NCBI GenBank assembly: GCA_963800285.1
Contig: CAWDAL010000030.1
Coordinates: 62,001-126,000, forward strand
From: DASUPK01 sp963800285
GTDB lineage: Bacteria; Actinomycetota; Thermoleophilia; Solirubrobacterales; 70-9
Direction of reading: 5' to 3'
Length of the DNA stretch: 64,000 bases
The notes under the pieces are model-generated. The model did no database searches. It was given only the letters and a program-made list of their open reading frames with translations, and was not told where the DNA came from. Positions 16,286-23,871 of this stretch are shown here, in pieces (position 1 is the stretch's first letter; each line of letters opens with the position of its first letter). The translations under genes were made by a program, and so were the position numbers.

Positions 16286-17336
16286 TCACTCGGGCCAGCC
16301 CAGCAACCAATGGCGCGCGGAGGTAAAACTGCGAGCCGGATCTGCCGACAGCAACTCCTGGGGCAATTGATAGTTCTCCGCGTCGGGCATGAGGGCGGCT
16401 TGCTCGGCCGCGAGCCGGCGCGCCTGCTCTGCGGTCGACGGTGGCGCGCCGACGGCCAGATCGACGATGCCCGGGCTGAGTCCGACCACCACCGCGCCGA
16501 AGCGCTCCTCCCACGACCTCAGAACGGCCGCGATGGCGTTCGCGAGAAGTGGTGCGTGAACTGGAGATGCAGCCTGCTGTAGACGTCGGCAGGGCGATTG
16601 ACCGGAACGAGCATGACCACCCAACCGGCGGGCGGCGCCGGTTGGGTCAGCGAATCCTCGCTGGCGTGGTCGAACGGCTGGAAGGCCGGGCGATCAGGCC
16701 CGGCCGAATCCGCCATCCCGCGAAACGGGCCGGACCGATTGGTCCCCGCCAGGAGCGCTCCAGCACGCGCGACGCGTCGAGTGAGTCCGCTCGGGAGGGG
16801 TCTCCCGGGCCATGCATGTAGGCGTCGGCCTCCTCCGACGGCCAGGCCCAAATCACGGGCCAGAGACCCATCGAAGGGAACACGGCCGCGAGCCTGTGCG
16901 CCAGGCCGAACGCGTCCTCTACTCCCGCATCCGTCGACCAGTAGGAGCCGCAGCGACTGCCGCGTGGCAACCGCACGCCGTCGACGGCGGCGGTGCCGTC
17001 CGGCGGGAGACTCCCTGATCGAGCGGCAAAGAACGGAATAGCTTCCTCCGGCGGCCGCACCGTGTGACGAGGCGGGTTCGCATCACCACCACCATCGAGC
17101 CGGTGGCAACCAGGTGCTGTGGTGACGCGCGGTGTCTGGACCGAGACGGGATTGGGGGCACCCGGCGAGCTTTCCCTGGCGCGCTCAGCCGCGAGGAGCA
17201 GCGCCGCCAGCGCGAGCGCGGCGAGCACGAGGCACCTCCCCTGGACGTAGCGGCGGTACACACCTCCCTTATCGGCAGACCACCGCGAATCGACAGGGGT
17301 GTCGAGCGTGGCGCGCCTCGTGCGTAGGGAATGCAC
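16286..17336 (-). pseudogene. DUF4253 membrane-anchored protein, two frameshifts
   Basis: Three consecutive minus-strand frames together spell one DUF4253 protein. Frame 1 has a hydrophobic N-terminal anchor ('LAALALAALLLAAE') and 'LAAVFPSMGLWPVIWAWPSE'. Frame 2 has 'FQPFDHASEDSLTQP' and 'VVMLVPVNRPADVYSRLHLQ'. Frame 3 has 'LANAIAAVLRSWEERFGAVV' and 'AAEQAALMPDAENY'. One missing base near 16690 and one near 16548 reconcile them; the total length plus two is a multiple of three. DUF4253 has no known function. Two independent lesions in one gene argue for decay rather than chance error. The start may be GTG at 17336 or 17261. Confidence 0.75.
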
Positions 17337-17357
17337 GGGAAGATGAGTTATGGAAAC

Positions 17358-17701
17358 TCAGGCGAGAGGCTCCTCATACCGGCGATCGGGCCGTGGATTC
17401 GAGTCGTACTCCCCGATCTCGCGGTACGCCGCCGCCCTGTAGGTAGTCCGGGACCAGGCACGTCGGCTTGATCTCCGCGATTCCGCCATCGACCAGCCGT
17501 CGAGCCCCGATCCCAGCCGGTTCCCGGCCCACGTGCGCCACAGCCTGTCGGCTGTCCGCGTCGATCGCCTCGGCCGGCGACACATCAACTCGCGCCGCGC
17601 CGTCGTCGCGCTCCACGCCTCTCGACCTCGGCCCGCATGGCGTCGGCGACCCGAGGGTCGCCGGGTCGCCGGGTAGCGCAGCTCAGCTCGATCTCCGGCA
17701 C
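17358..17701 (-). pseudogene. Decayed unknown gene, two frameshifts
   Basis: Coding-like sequence is split over frames. GTG at 17701 gives 'PEIELSCATRRPGDPRVADA' and 'MRAEVERR'. Then, in another frame, 'DDGAARVDVSPAEAIDADSR' and 'LVDGGIAEIKPTCLVPDYLQ'. Then, back in a third frame, 'AAYREIGEYDSNPRPDRRYE'. Removing one base near 17632 and one near 17438 restores a 113-codon frame ending at a TGA. I do not recognise the family. It directly follows (head to tail on minus) the broken DUF4253 gene, and both appear to be relics of the same accessory patch. Confidence 0.5.
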
Positions 17702-17726
17702 GCGAGGTTGACATAACGGCGCACCC

Positions 17727-17754
17727 GGTTATCCGCCGCGCGCCGCGGGTAACC
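17727..17754. promoter_or_regulatory. Inverted repeat upstream of a small protein gene
   Basis: GGTTATCCGC (17727-17736) and GCGGGTAACC (17745-17754) form a 10-bp inverted repeat with one mismatch, 40 bases upstream of the ATG at 17795. A TTGACA (17708-17713) lies just before it. It could be an operator, or a promoter of alternative-sigma type (GGTTAT then GGGTAAC). There is no direct evidence for either. Confidence 0.35.
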
Positions 17755-17794
17755 CGTCCCCGCGAGCGTCCACCTACGAGTCGGGAGCGCACCG

Positions 17795-18022
17795 ATGGAG
17801 GCAGCGGCGGAAACCGGCAACGTCACCGGCACCAAGGACAAGGACTACAACGTCATCTGGTTCACGGAGCAGTGCCTGTCGAATGCGCTGCGCCTGGAGA
17901 ACTACATCCAGGACGCGGAGCGCGACGGCGACAGCGACCTCGCGGACTTCTTCCGGAAGGCACAGCACGAGAGCCAGAAGGGCGCCGAGCAGGGCAAGGA
18001 GCTGCTCAGGAGCCGCCTGTAG
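17795..18022 (+). CDS. Conserved small helical protein, 75 aa
   Basis: A 75-residue acidic, helical protein: 'KDYNVIWFTEQCLSNALRLE' then 'YIQDAERDGDSDLADFFRKA' and 'HESQKGAEQGKELLRSRL'. The pattern 'L..A..L..YI.DAE..GD..LA.FFR.A...S..GAEQGK' resembles small actinobacterial proteins of unknown function that look like half of a helical hairpin and may dimerise. GGGAG lies 9 bases before the ATG. It ends 6 bases before the convergent DUF202 stop. No function is assigned. Confidence 0.65.
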   Translation: MEAAAETGNVTGTKDKDYNVIWFTEQCLSNALRLENYIQDAERDGDSDLADFFRKAQHESQKGAEQGKELLRSRL

Positions 18023-18028
18023 CGAGCC

Positions 18029-18403
18029 TCAGGCCGAGGCGGCGATCAGGCCGACGGTGGCGAAGCAGAGGAGCACCCCTCCTGCCGCCAGCCACCGAGT
18101 TTCCACGCGTGAGCTCTGGATCATCTCTCCACGGTCGACCGCGGTCTCGACCCTGCGCGACCTGATCGAGCCGTAGCCGAAGAGAGCGACCGAGTAGAGC
18201 GCCCAGCCGACTCCCACGACGAGATAGGGCCATTCGGTGCTGGTTCCGCTCAGCTCCGGGACGACCCGCCCGACGGCGATGGCCACCGCGATCGAGGTGA
18301 GCGCCGTGCGCCACCAGGCGAGCTCCGTGCGCTCCGCGGCCAGCCGCGTGCGCCGGATCGCGTCCCAGCCCTCGCTGGGCATCTTTGATTTCTGGCCTTC
18401 CAT
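18029..18403 (-). CDS. DUF202 family membrane protein
   Basis: A 124-residue protein with three predicted membrane spans. 'RTRLAAERTELAWWRTALTS' is the DUF202/YidH signature (LAxERTxLAWxRT), followed by spans around residues 27-45, 60-80 and 102-122. The family's role is unknown; members are small inner-membrane proteins often near stress or transport genes. ATG at 18403 is preferred; an in-frame ATG at 18427 would add eight residues and would place the start directly against the divergent ATG at 18428. Confidence 0.8.
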   Translation of the reverse strand: MEGQKSKMPSEGWDAIRRTRLAAERTELAWWRTALTSIAVAIAVGRVVPELSGTSTEWPYLVVGVGWALYSVALFGYGSIRSRRVETAVDRGEMIQSSRVETRWLAAGGVLLCFATVGLIAASA

Positions 18404-18427
18404 GCGTACCGATCTACGATTAAACAT

Positions 18428-20062
18428 ATGCCGGTCAGGGATCGAGAGCTGGTCTCGCCGCCCCCAACTCTCGCGGGCCTTCAGGAGCTCTCGGGCCCGG
18501 CGCTGATCGCGATGCTGCTGGCCGGCGCGATCGCGGTGCTGGACGGCCTCGCCTCCAACGAACTGGTCATCATCAGCTTGCTGGCGATCCCTCCGGTGAT
18601 CGCCGCGATGAGCGCCTCACTGCCGGAGACCGCGGTCGTCGCCGCCTTCTGCCTCGTCCTGGCACTGCTCTCGATCCTCTGGAACCAGGGAATCGACGGG
18701 GGCCAGCGCGTTGTCGCGCTCACCACTGTCGCGGCCGGAGCGCTCGCGGGGCTCTGGGTCGCCGGCCTACGGCTCAAGCTGAACCGCGAACAGGCGGCGT
18801 CGGAGCTCCTGGCGGACGCGGGTGCCCTGATGGAGGACGCCCTGGACCAGAGGGAGCGCGCGCAGCATCTCGCCGACCTCGCCGCCAACGGGCTGGGCGA
18901 TGTCGCAATGGTCGACATGGTGATGCCGGACGGCTCGATCCAGCGGATGGCCGCGAAGGGCCGGAACACGGACGTCGCGGACATCTTCGTGAGGCTGCGG
19001 GCCAACGCGCCGATCGATCCCCACGGCCCGCACCCGGTGGCGGAGGTGATCCGGACCGGCCGGACGATGTACCTGGATCAGCTCTCCGACAAGGAGATCG
19101 ACCAGATCACGACCCGGGAGAACGAGCGCCAGACGCTCCGGAAGCACCGCTTCAAGTCGTGCATCGTCCTGCCCCTCGGCGCCCGCGGCTCCGTGCTCGG
19201 CGCCCTGACGCTCTGGGTCATCCGACCGGCCAAGACGTTCGACGAGATCGCCCGGCGGACGGCCAAGCGCCTGGCCGACCGCGCGGCCCTGGCGCTCGAC
19301 AACGCTCGCCTCCACGAGCAGCAATCCCACATCGCCTCAGTCCTCCAGCGCAGCCTGCTGCCGCGCTCCCTTCCCGAGATCGGAGGCTTCGAAGCCTCCT
19401 CCCGGTTCCTCGCCGCCGGCGAGGCGTACGAGGTCGGTGGCGACTTCTACGACGTCTTCCGCAGCGGCTCCGGCTCGTGGACCGCCGTGATCGGCGACGT
19501 CTGCGGCAAGGGACCCGAGGCGGCGTCGCTGACCGCTCTGGCCCGCTACACCGTCCGCACCGCCTCCTCCCCGGAGAGCACGCCGAGCCAGGTGCTGCGC
19601 ACCCTGCACGACTCGATCAGCTCGGAACGCGCCGACCTGCGCTTCTGCACCGCGGCGCTCGCGCGCATCCAGGCGCCGTCGAACGGCCGCGGCTCAGCTC
19701 GGCTAACGGTGGCGCTCGGCGGACACCCGCTGCCGCTGATCCTCCGCAAGAACGGCCGCGTGGATGCCGTCGGCGAGCCCGGCACGCTGCTCGGGGCTCT
19801 CCCCTCCCCCGTGATCGCCGACACGGACGCGACGCTCGCCGTCGGAGACGCCCTGATCCTCTACACGGATGGGATGCTCGACGTCCGCGACCGCAGCACA
19901 GGCGACGATCCGGAGTGGCTCTCTCACGAGCTCGCCAAGTCCAGGGGGAAGAGCGCCGACGAGATCGCCGAGGACCTGGCCCAGGCCGCCGTCAAGCGCC
20001 ACGGCGGCGAGCCACGCGACGACATCGCCGTCCTGGTGCTGCACCGCCGCGGCAATCGTTGA
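18428..20062 (+). CDS. SpoIIE/RsbU-type PP2C phosphatase with membrane segment and GAF domain
   Basis: A 544-residue signalling protein. Residues ~25-120 hold about four membrane spans. A coiled stretch ('LLADAGALMEDALDQRERAQ') leads to a GAF domain at ~150-300 ('SCIVLPLGARGSVLGALTLW'). Residues ~315-540 are a PP2C-type serine phosphatase with 'AYEVGGDFYDVF', 'AVIGDVCGKGPEAA', 'VALGGHPLPL' and 'LILYTDGMLDVRD', the metal-binding aspartates in order. Such proteins dephosphorylate anti-anti-sigma factors and start stress responses; no anti-sigma partner is encoded in this window. The start ATG is only 5 bases past a TTAAAC stretch, so a leaderless message is possible. Its stop overlaps the next TTG start (TTGA). 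Confidence 0.9.
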   Translation: MPVRDRELVSPPPTLAGLQELSGPALIAMLLAGAIAVLDGLASNELVIISLLAIPPVIAAMSASLPETAVVAAFCLVLALLSILWNQGIDGGQRVVALTTVAAGALAGLWVAGLRLKLNREQAASELLADAGALMEDALDQRERAQHLADLAANGLGDVAMVDMVMPDGSIQRMAAKGRNTDVADIFVRLRANAPIDPHGPHPVAEVIRTGRTMYLDQLSDKEIDQITTRENERQTLRKHRFKSCIVLPLGARGSVLGALTLWVIRPAKTFDEIARRTAKRLADRAALALDNARLHEQQSHIASVLQRSLLPRSLPEIGGFEASSRFLAAGEAYEVGGDFYDVFRSGSGSWTAVIGDVCGKGPEAASLTALARYTVRTASSPESTPSQVLRTLHDSISSERADLRFCTAALARIQAPSNGRGSARLTVALGGHPLPLILRKNGRVDAVGEPGTLLGALPSPVIADTDATLAVGDALILYTDGMLDVRDRSTGDDPEWLSHELAKSRGKSADEIAEDLAQAAVKRHGGEPRDDIAVLVLHRRGNR

Positions 20063-20796
20063 CGCGGAACGCGGTTCACGTCGGCTGCTCCGGCTGGGCC
20101 TACCCCCACTGGCGCGAGCGCCTCTATCCCAAGGGCCTGCCGCAGCGGCAATGGCTGCCCCACTACGCCGAGCACTTCGACACGGTCGAGATCAACAACA
20201 CCTTCTATCGCCTGCCGAAGCCATCGGCCGTCGAGGGCTGGGTGGAGCAGAGCCCGCCGGGCTTCATCTTCGCCGTGAAGGCCAGCCGCTACCTGACCCA
20301 CGTGAAGCGGCTGAAGACGGTGGATCCGTACGTCGCGCGGTTCTACGAGCCGCTCGAGGCGCTCACCCGAACCGAGAAGTTCGGGCCGCTGCTCTGGCAG
20401 TTCCCGGCGAACTTCCACGGCAACGTGGATCGCCTCTCCGGCGCACTGCGCGCTCTGCCGCCGGGCCGGCACGCCTTCGAGTTCCGGCATGAGAGCTGGT
20501 TCACCGACGAGGTGTACGGACTGCTGCGGGAGCACGGCGCCGCCCTCGTCATCGGCGACGAGTCGTCGCGCTGGGTGAGCACCCCCCACGTTCGCACGAC
20601 CGGTTGGACCTACATCCGCCTGCACCACGGCTCCCGGGGGCGACAGGGCAACTACTCCCGCTCTGAGATCGAGACCTGGGCGCGCCGGATCTCCCAGTGG
20701 CGGCGGGACACCGAGGTCTTCATCTACTTCAACAACGACTGGGAGGGCTACGCGCTCCGCAACGCCCGGCTGCTGAAGGATCTCCTCAAGGTGTGA
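20059..20796 (+). CDS. DUF72 (YecE-like) protein
   Basis: A 245-residue TIM-barrel protein of DUF72. 'VHVGCSGWAYPHWRERLYPK' at the N-terminus, 'HFDTVEINNTFYRLP', 'FAVKASRYLTHVKRLK', 'FEFRHESWF' and 'FIYFNNDWEGYALRNA' at the end are the conserved blocks in order. The family has a predicted active site with His/Glu/Asp residues but no established reaction. It is intact, unlike the paralogue at 9100-9991. The TTG start at 20059 overlaps the phosphatase stop, so the two are probably translated together. Confidence 0.88.
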   Translation: MTRNAVHVGCSGWAYPHWRERLYPKGLPQRQWLPHYAEHFDTVEINNTFYRLPKPSAVEGWVEQSPPGFIFAVKASRYLTHVKRLKTVDPYVARFYEPLEALTRTEKFGPLLWQFPANFHGNVDRLSGALRALPPGRHAFEFRHESWFTDEVYGLLREHGAALVIGDESSRWVSTPHVRTTGWTYIRLHHGSRGRQGNYSRSEIETWARRISQWRRDTEVFIYFNNDWEGYALRNARLLKDLLKV

Positions 20797-20808
20797 GGCG
20801 GGGACGGG

Positions 20809-21147
20809 CTAGCGCCGGCGCCAGCTGCCGCCGAGCAGCTTGCCGAGCCGGCCCGTGCGTCGCGGGCCGTACTCGGGAGCCCCCCGCTCCGGCGTCGGCA
20901 GCTGAGCCGCCACGGCCGAGTCGATCGTCAGGCGCACCGCCCGTTCGGCCGTCCGGGCCACCTCCGGCGCGTCGACGAAGCGGAGCTCGCCGTCGGTGTT
21001 CTCGATGACGAAGCCGTCCAGGATGTGCTCGCGGTAGTTGTCGACCACCTCGTCGACGACTCCGACCTGCCGCCCATCCGCAGCGTAGACCGGCGTGCCG
21101 CGCTTCACCGCGGCGTAGTGGACCGGGTTACCGTCGTCGCTTCCCAC
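20809..21147 (-). CDS. PRC-barrel-like domain protein
   Basis: A 112-residue soluble protein. Residues ~10-65 look like a PRC-barrel: 'VKRGTPVYAADGRQVGVVDE' then 'ILDGFVIENTDGELRFVDAP'. The remainder is a linker and a basic tail ('GPRRTGRLGKLLGGSWRRR'). PRC-barrel proteins bind RNA or partner proteins in ribosome maturation and photosynthetic complexes; stand-alone ones in actinobacteria are usually of unknown role. Start is GTG at 21147. It is convergent with the DUF72 gene. Confidence 0.7.
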   Translation of the reverse strand: MGSDDGNPVHYAAVKRGTPVYAADGRQVGVVDEVVDNYREHILDGFVIENTDGELRFVDAPEVARTAERAVRLTIDSAVAAQLPTPERGAPEYGPRRTGRLGKLLGGSWRRR

Positions 21148-21189
21148 GCCGTGAAATATAGAAGTGGCCGGTTACCTGAAGGATCGCGG

Positions 21190-22050
21190 CTAGGCCAGTC
21201 GCTCCCGGACCCCCGGCTCCTCGAGGAAATCCGCGATCGCCCGCGAGAGCCGCCCACCCTGCCAGGCCAGCGGTGACTTACCGGGCTCCTCGCTCACGAG
21301 CCGTCCCCTCGGCAGGCGCTCCGCCCAGGCCTCGGCGATCGCGTACGGGTGGCCCGGGTCGGCCTCGTCGTAGCTCGCCACCACCAGGGCCGGGACGTCG
21401 AGCGTCTCGAGCTCCTCGAGGCCATCGAACGGCAGGGACCGAGGGACCTCCCGCAGAGCCCGCGCGACCGCCCCGGGATGGCGGTGCAGTTGCATGCGCT
21501 CCCGCGTGATCCGCAGCGCCGTCTCCGTCCAGGCCGGGTCCGCCTCGAGCGAGCCCTCGTAGGCCTTCATGAAGCCCTCGAGCCCTCCCTGCTCCAGCCC
21601 GTCCGCCAGGGCGTCCCAGTAGGCGAGCGTCTCCTCGCTGGCCGGCAGCCCCATGACCACGGGACCGGCGAGGACCAGGGCGGCCACCTGATCGGCGTGC
21701 TCGAGCGCATGCGCAGTCGCGGTGTGGCAGCCCATGGAGTGCCCGACGAGGACGGGCCGGCGGCCGGCGGCCCGCGCGCCGATCACCGCCCGCAGATCGC
21801 CGGCCAGGTCCGTGTAGGCGTAGCCGCTCCCCTCCGCCGCGGGTGTGGACTCCCCGTGCCCCCTGGCGTCGTAGGAGATCTGCCGGTAACCCCGGCGCGC
21901 CAGGGCGAGTGAGTTGTGGAGCACGTAGCGCCGGGTCGCCGTGAGACCGTGAAGCAGGATCGCCGTGGCGCCCTCTCCCACTTCCTCGCCGGAGAGCGTC
22001 GCCCCGGACGAGGCGACCTCGAACGCCGTGGCCTCGAGCGGCTCGGCCAT
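21190..22050 (-). CDS. Alpha/beta hydrolase
   Basis: A 286-residue alpha/beta hydrolase. 'ILLHGLTATRRYVLHNSLAL' carries the oxyanion HG, 'ISYDARGHGEST' follows, 'VLVGHSMGCHTATAHA' is the nucleophile elbow (GHSMG), and 'VVASYDEADPGHPYAIAEAW' places the acid and probably the histidine. It resembles small esterases or lactonases; the substrate is unknown. It is the last of a minus-strand run: cyclophilin, peroxiredoxin, hydrolase; the ATG at 22050 is 2 bases after the peroxiredoxin stop. Confidence 0.85.
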   Translation of the reverse strand: MAEPLEATAFEVASSGATLSGEEVGEGATAILLHGLTATRRYVLHNSLALARRGYRQISYDARGHGESTPAAEGSGYAYTDLAGDLRAVIGARAAGRRPVLVGHSMGCHTATAHALEHADQVAALVLAGPVVMGLPASEETLAYWDALADGLEQGGLEGFMKAYEGSLEADPAWTETALRITRERMQLHRHPGAVARALREVPRSLPFDGLEELETLDVPALVVASYDEADPGHPYAIAEAWAERLPRGRLVSEEPGKSPLAWQGGRLSRAIADFLEEPGVRERLA

Positions 22051-22052
22051 GC

Positions 22053-22508
22053 TCAGGGCAGCGACCCCACGGCGCGCTCGAGATCCCCGACGTCCTGGTA
22101 GCGCAAGCCGAACAGCGCCGCGTGCCGATAGCGAATGACGCTCTCCCCGTCGACCAGGAACACCGCTCGCCGGATGAACCCGCCCGGCCCGACGACACCG
22201 TAGGCGCGCGCCACCTTCTTGCCGGGGTCCGAAAGCAGCGGCACCGTCAGCCCGTGTCGATCGGCGAAGCGCTCATGAGACTCGACCGACTGGGGCGAGA
22301 TCCCCATCATCGGCAACCCGAGCGCCTCCAGCCGGTCGCCGTCGTCGCGGTAGGAACAGAACTGGCGGGTGCAGACGGGCGTGAAATCCCCGGGGTAGAA
22401 CGCGAGGATCACCCCGGTGTCACCGTGGTCGCTGAGCCGGTACGTGCGCGATCCCGTGCCCTGGAGCGCGAACTCCGGCGCCGGATCGCCGACGCGGAGC
22501 CTCGCCAT
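22053..22508 (-). CDS. bcp: Peroxiredoxin, Bcp/PrxQ type
   Basis: A 151-residue thiol peroxidase. 'GVILAFYPGDFTPVCTRQFC' holds the peroxidatic cysteine and, five residues later, the resolving cysteine, the pattern of two-cysteine Bcp/PrxQ enzymes. 'LGLPMMGISPQSVESHERFA' and 'ARAYGVVGPGGFIRRAVFLV' are standard. Regeneration would be by thioredoxin. ATG at 22508 shares one base with the cyclophilin stop (TGATG), so the two are translationally coupled. Confidence 0.9.
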   Translation of the reverse strand: MARLRVGDPAPEFALQGTGSRTYRLSDHGDTGVILAFYPGDFTPVCTRQFCSYRDDGDRLEALGLPMMGISPQSVESHERFADRHGLTVPLLSDPGKKVARAYGVVGPGGFIRRAVFLVDGESVIRYRHAALFGLRYQDVGDLERAVGSLP

Positions 22509-23155
22509 CAGCCGCCCCCGATCGTGATCCGCTTGATCAGCACCGGCGCCTTCGGAGCGCCCCTCGGCCCGGAGGAGCCGAGCTGCTCGATCCGCTGGAC
22601 CACATCGAACCCGCTCGCGACGCGGCCGAGCAGCGCGTAATCGGGGGTCAACCCGGCATCGGTCGCCGTCACCACGAAGAACTGGCTCCCGGAGCGCCCG
22701 GGCGGCTCCACCGGGCTCTTGGCCATGGCGACGATTCCCCGCGTGTAGGAGAGGCTCTGCGGCGGCGGCTCGTCGACGAAGTAGCCCGGGCCGCCGGTGC
22801 CGGCGCCGGTGGGATCGCCGCCCTGTATGACGAATCCCGGGACGATCCGGTGAAAGGTCGTGTCGTCGTAGACGCCGTGCCGGGCGAGGTACGCGAACGA
22901 GGCGGTGGTCCTGGGCGACTTGGCTGTGGCGAGCACGATCGTGAAGCTCCCGCAGCTGGTCACGACCGTCGCAGTGGCAGGCCCGCTGAGCGGCTCGGTC
23001 GGCCGGGTGAGGTGCACCTGCTTCGCCGGCGGCGCCGAGACTTTGCTGCACCCCTCCGGCAGGGCGACACCCGACGTGTCTCCACCGCCCCCGCCGCACC
23101 CCGCCAGCAGCGCGATCGCCGGCAGGGCCGCGATCGCTGTCCGCCCCACTCTCAA
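22508..23155 (-). CDS. Cyclophilin-type peptidyl-prolyl isomerase lipoprotein
   Basis: A secreted, lipid-anchored cyclophilin of ~215 residues. The N-terminus 'TAIAALPAIALLAGCGGGG' is a lipoprotein signal with the lipobox cysteine. The cyclophilin domain has 'YDDTTFHRIVPGFVIQGGDP', 'GIVAMAKSP', 'SGSQFFVVTATDAGLTPDY' and 'LLGRVASGFDVVQRIEQL'. It would speed proline isomerisation of proteins outside the membrane. The start is uncertain: TTG at 23155 or GTG at 23149 gives a normal signal; ATG at 23197 would overlap the divergent methyltransferase start. Confidence 0.88.
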   Translation of the reverse strand: MRVGRTAIAALPAIALLAGCGGGGGDTSGVALPEGCSKVSAPPAKQVHLTRPTEPLSGPATATVVTSCGSFTIVLATAKSPRTTASFAYLARHGVYDDTTFHRIVPGFVIQGGDPTGAGTGGPGYFVDEPPPQSLSYTRGIVAMAKSPVEPPGRSGSQFFVVTATDAGLTPDYALLGRVASGFDVVQRIEQLGSSGPRGAPKAPVLIKRITIGGG

Positions 23156-23195
23156 GACGCCCAAGCCTACTTGCGGCGCCTGCGATGATCGCGGC

Positions 23196-23849
23196 ATGTG
23201 CCCCGGCCCGGACCCCTCGCCGCCCAGTAGGCGGATTCGCCTGACCGGCAGGGCCATCAACGCCCTGGTGGCGCATGCGCCCTTCACCTGGCCGTTGCTG
23301 CGCGGCTTCAGCCACCGCTACTGGCAGGCGCGGGCGGCCAACTGGGAACAGCGCGTCAACAGCTCGGGAGCCATCCATCTCGCACCGCTTGCGGCAGCTC
23401 TCCTGCACGTCCGTCCCGAGCCCGAACGCGCCCTGGACATCGGCACGGGCCTCGGCGACGGAGCGCTGCTGATCGCCCGCGAGTTTCCCCGAGCGAGGGT
23501 CCGCGGCGTCGACCTCTCCGAGGAGATGGTCCGACGTGCACAGGAGCGGATCGGTCTCGACCCCGAGGGCCGGGTGGCATTCAAGGCCGGGGACGCTTCG
23601 AGCCTGCCCTTCGAGGACGAGTCGTTCGACCTCGTGGCCCAACTCAACGTCCCGCCATTCTTCGCCGAGATGGCGCGGGTTCTCCGGCCCGGCGGATTTG
23701 CGATCGTCTCGGCGAGCTGGGGGGAACGCACCCCCTTCTACACCCCCGATTCCGTTCTCTCGCGCGGCTTCCGGAGGGCTGGTCTCGAGGAGGTCGAGCG
23801 CGGCCAGGCGGCCGAAGGTACGTATTTCGTTGCTCGGCGCGCCTCCTGA
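23196..23849 (+). CDS. Class I SAM-dependent methyltransferase
   Basis: A 217-residue Methyltransf_11-type enzyme. 'ALDIGTGLGDGALLIAREFP' is motif I (SAM binding), 'VRGVDLSEEMVRRAQERIG' carries the acidic ribose-binding residue, and 'FKAGDASSLPFEDESFDLVA' plus 'EMARVLRPGGFAIVSASWGE' are the later motifs. The acceptor cannot be told. ATG at 23196 gives a normal N-terminal helix. It is followed 22 bases later by the lipid-kinase gene. Confidence 0.85.
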   Translation: MCPGPDPSPPSRRIRLTGRAINALVAHAPFTWPLLRGFSHRYWQARAANWEQRVNSSGAIHLAPLAAALLHVRPEPERALDIGTGLGDGALLIAREFPRARVRGVDLSEEMVRRAQERIGLDPEGRVAFKAGDASSLPFEDESFDLVAQLNVPPFFAEMARVLRPGGFAIVSASWGERTPFYTPDSVLSRGFRRAGLEEVERGQAAEGTYFVARRAS

Positions 23850-23871
23850 CTGCCACCGCAAATAGATTCAC

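Noticed and set aside
17397..17412. tRNA T-arm-like GACTCGAATCC on the minus strand
   Set aside because: No acceptor stem, D-arm or anticodon arm can be placed; it lies in the decayed coding sequence (residues 'EYDSNPRP').
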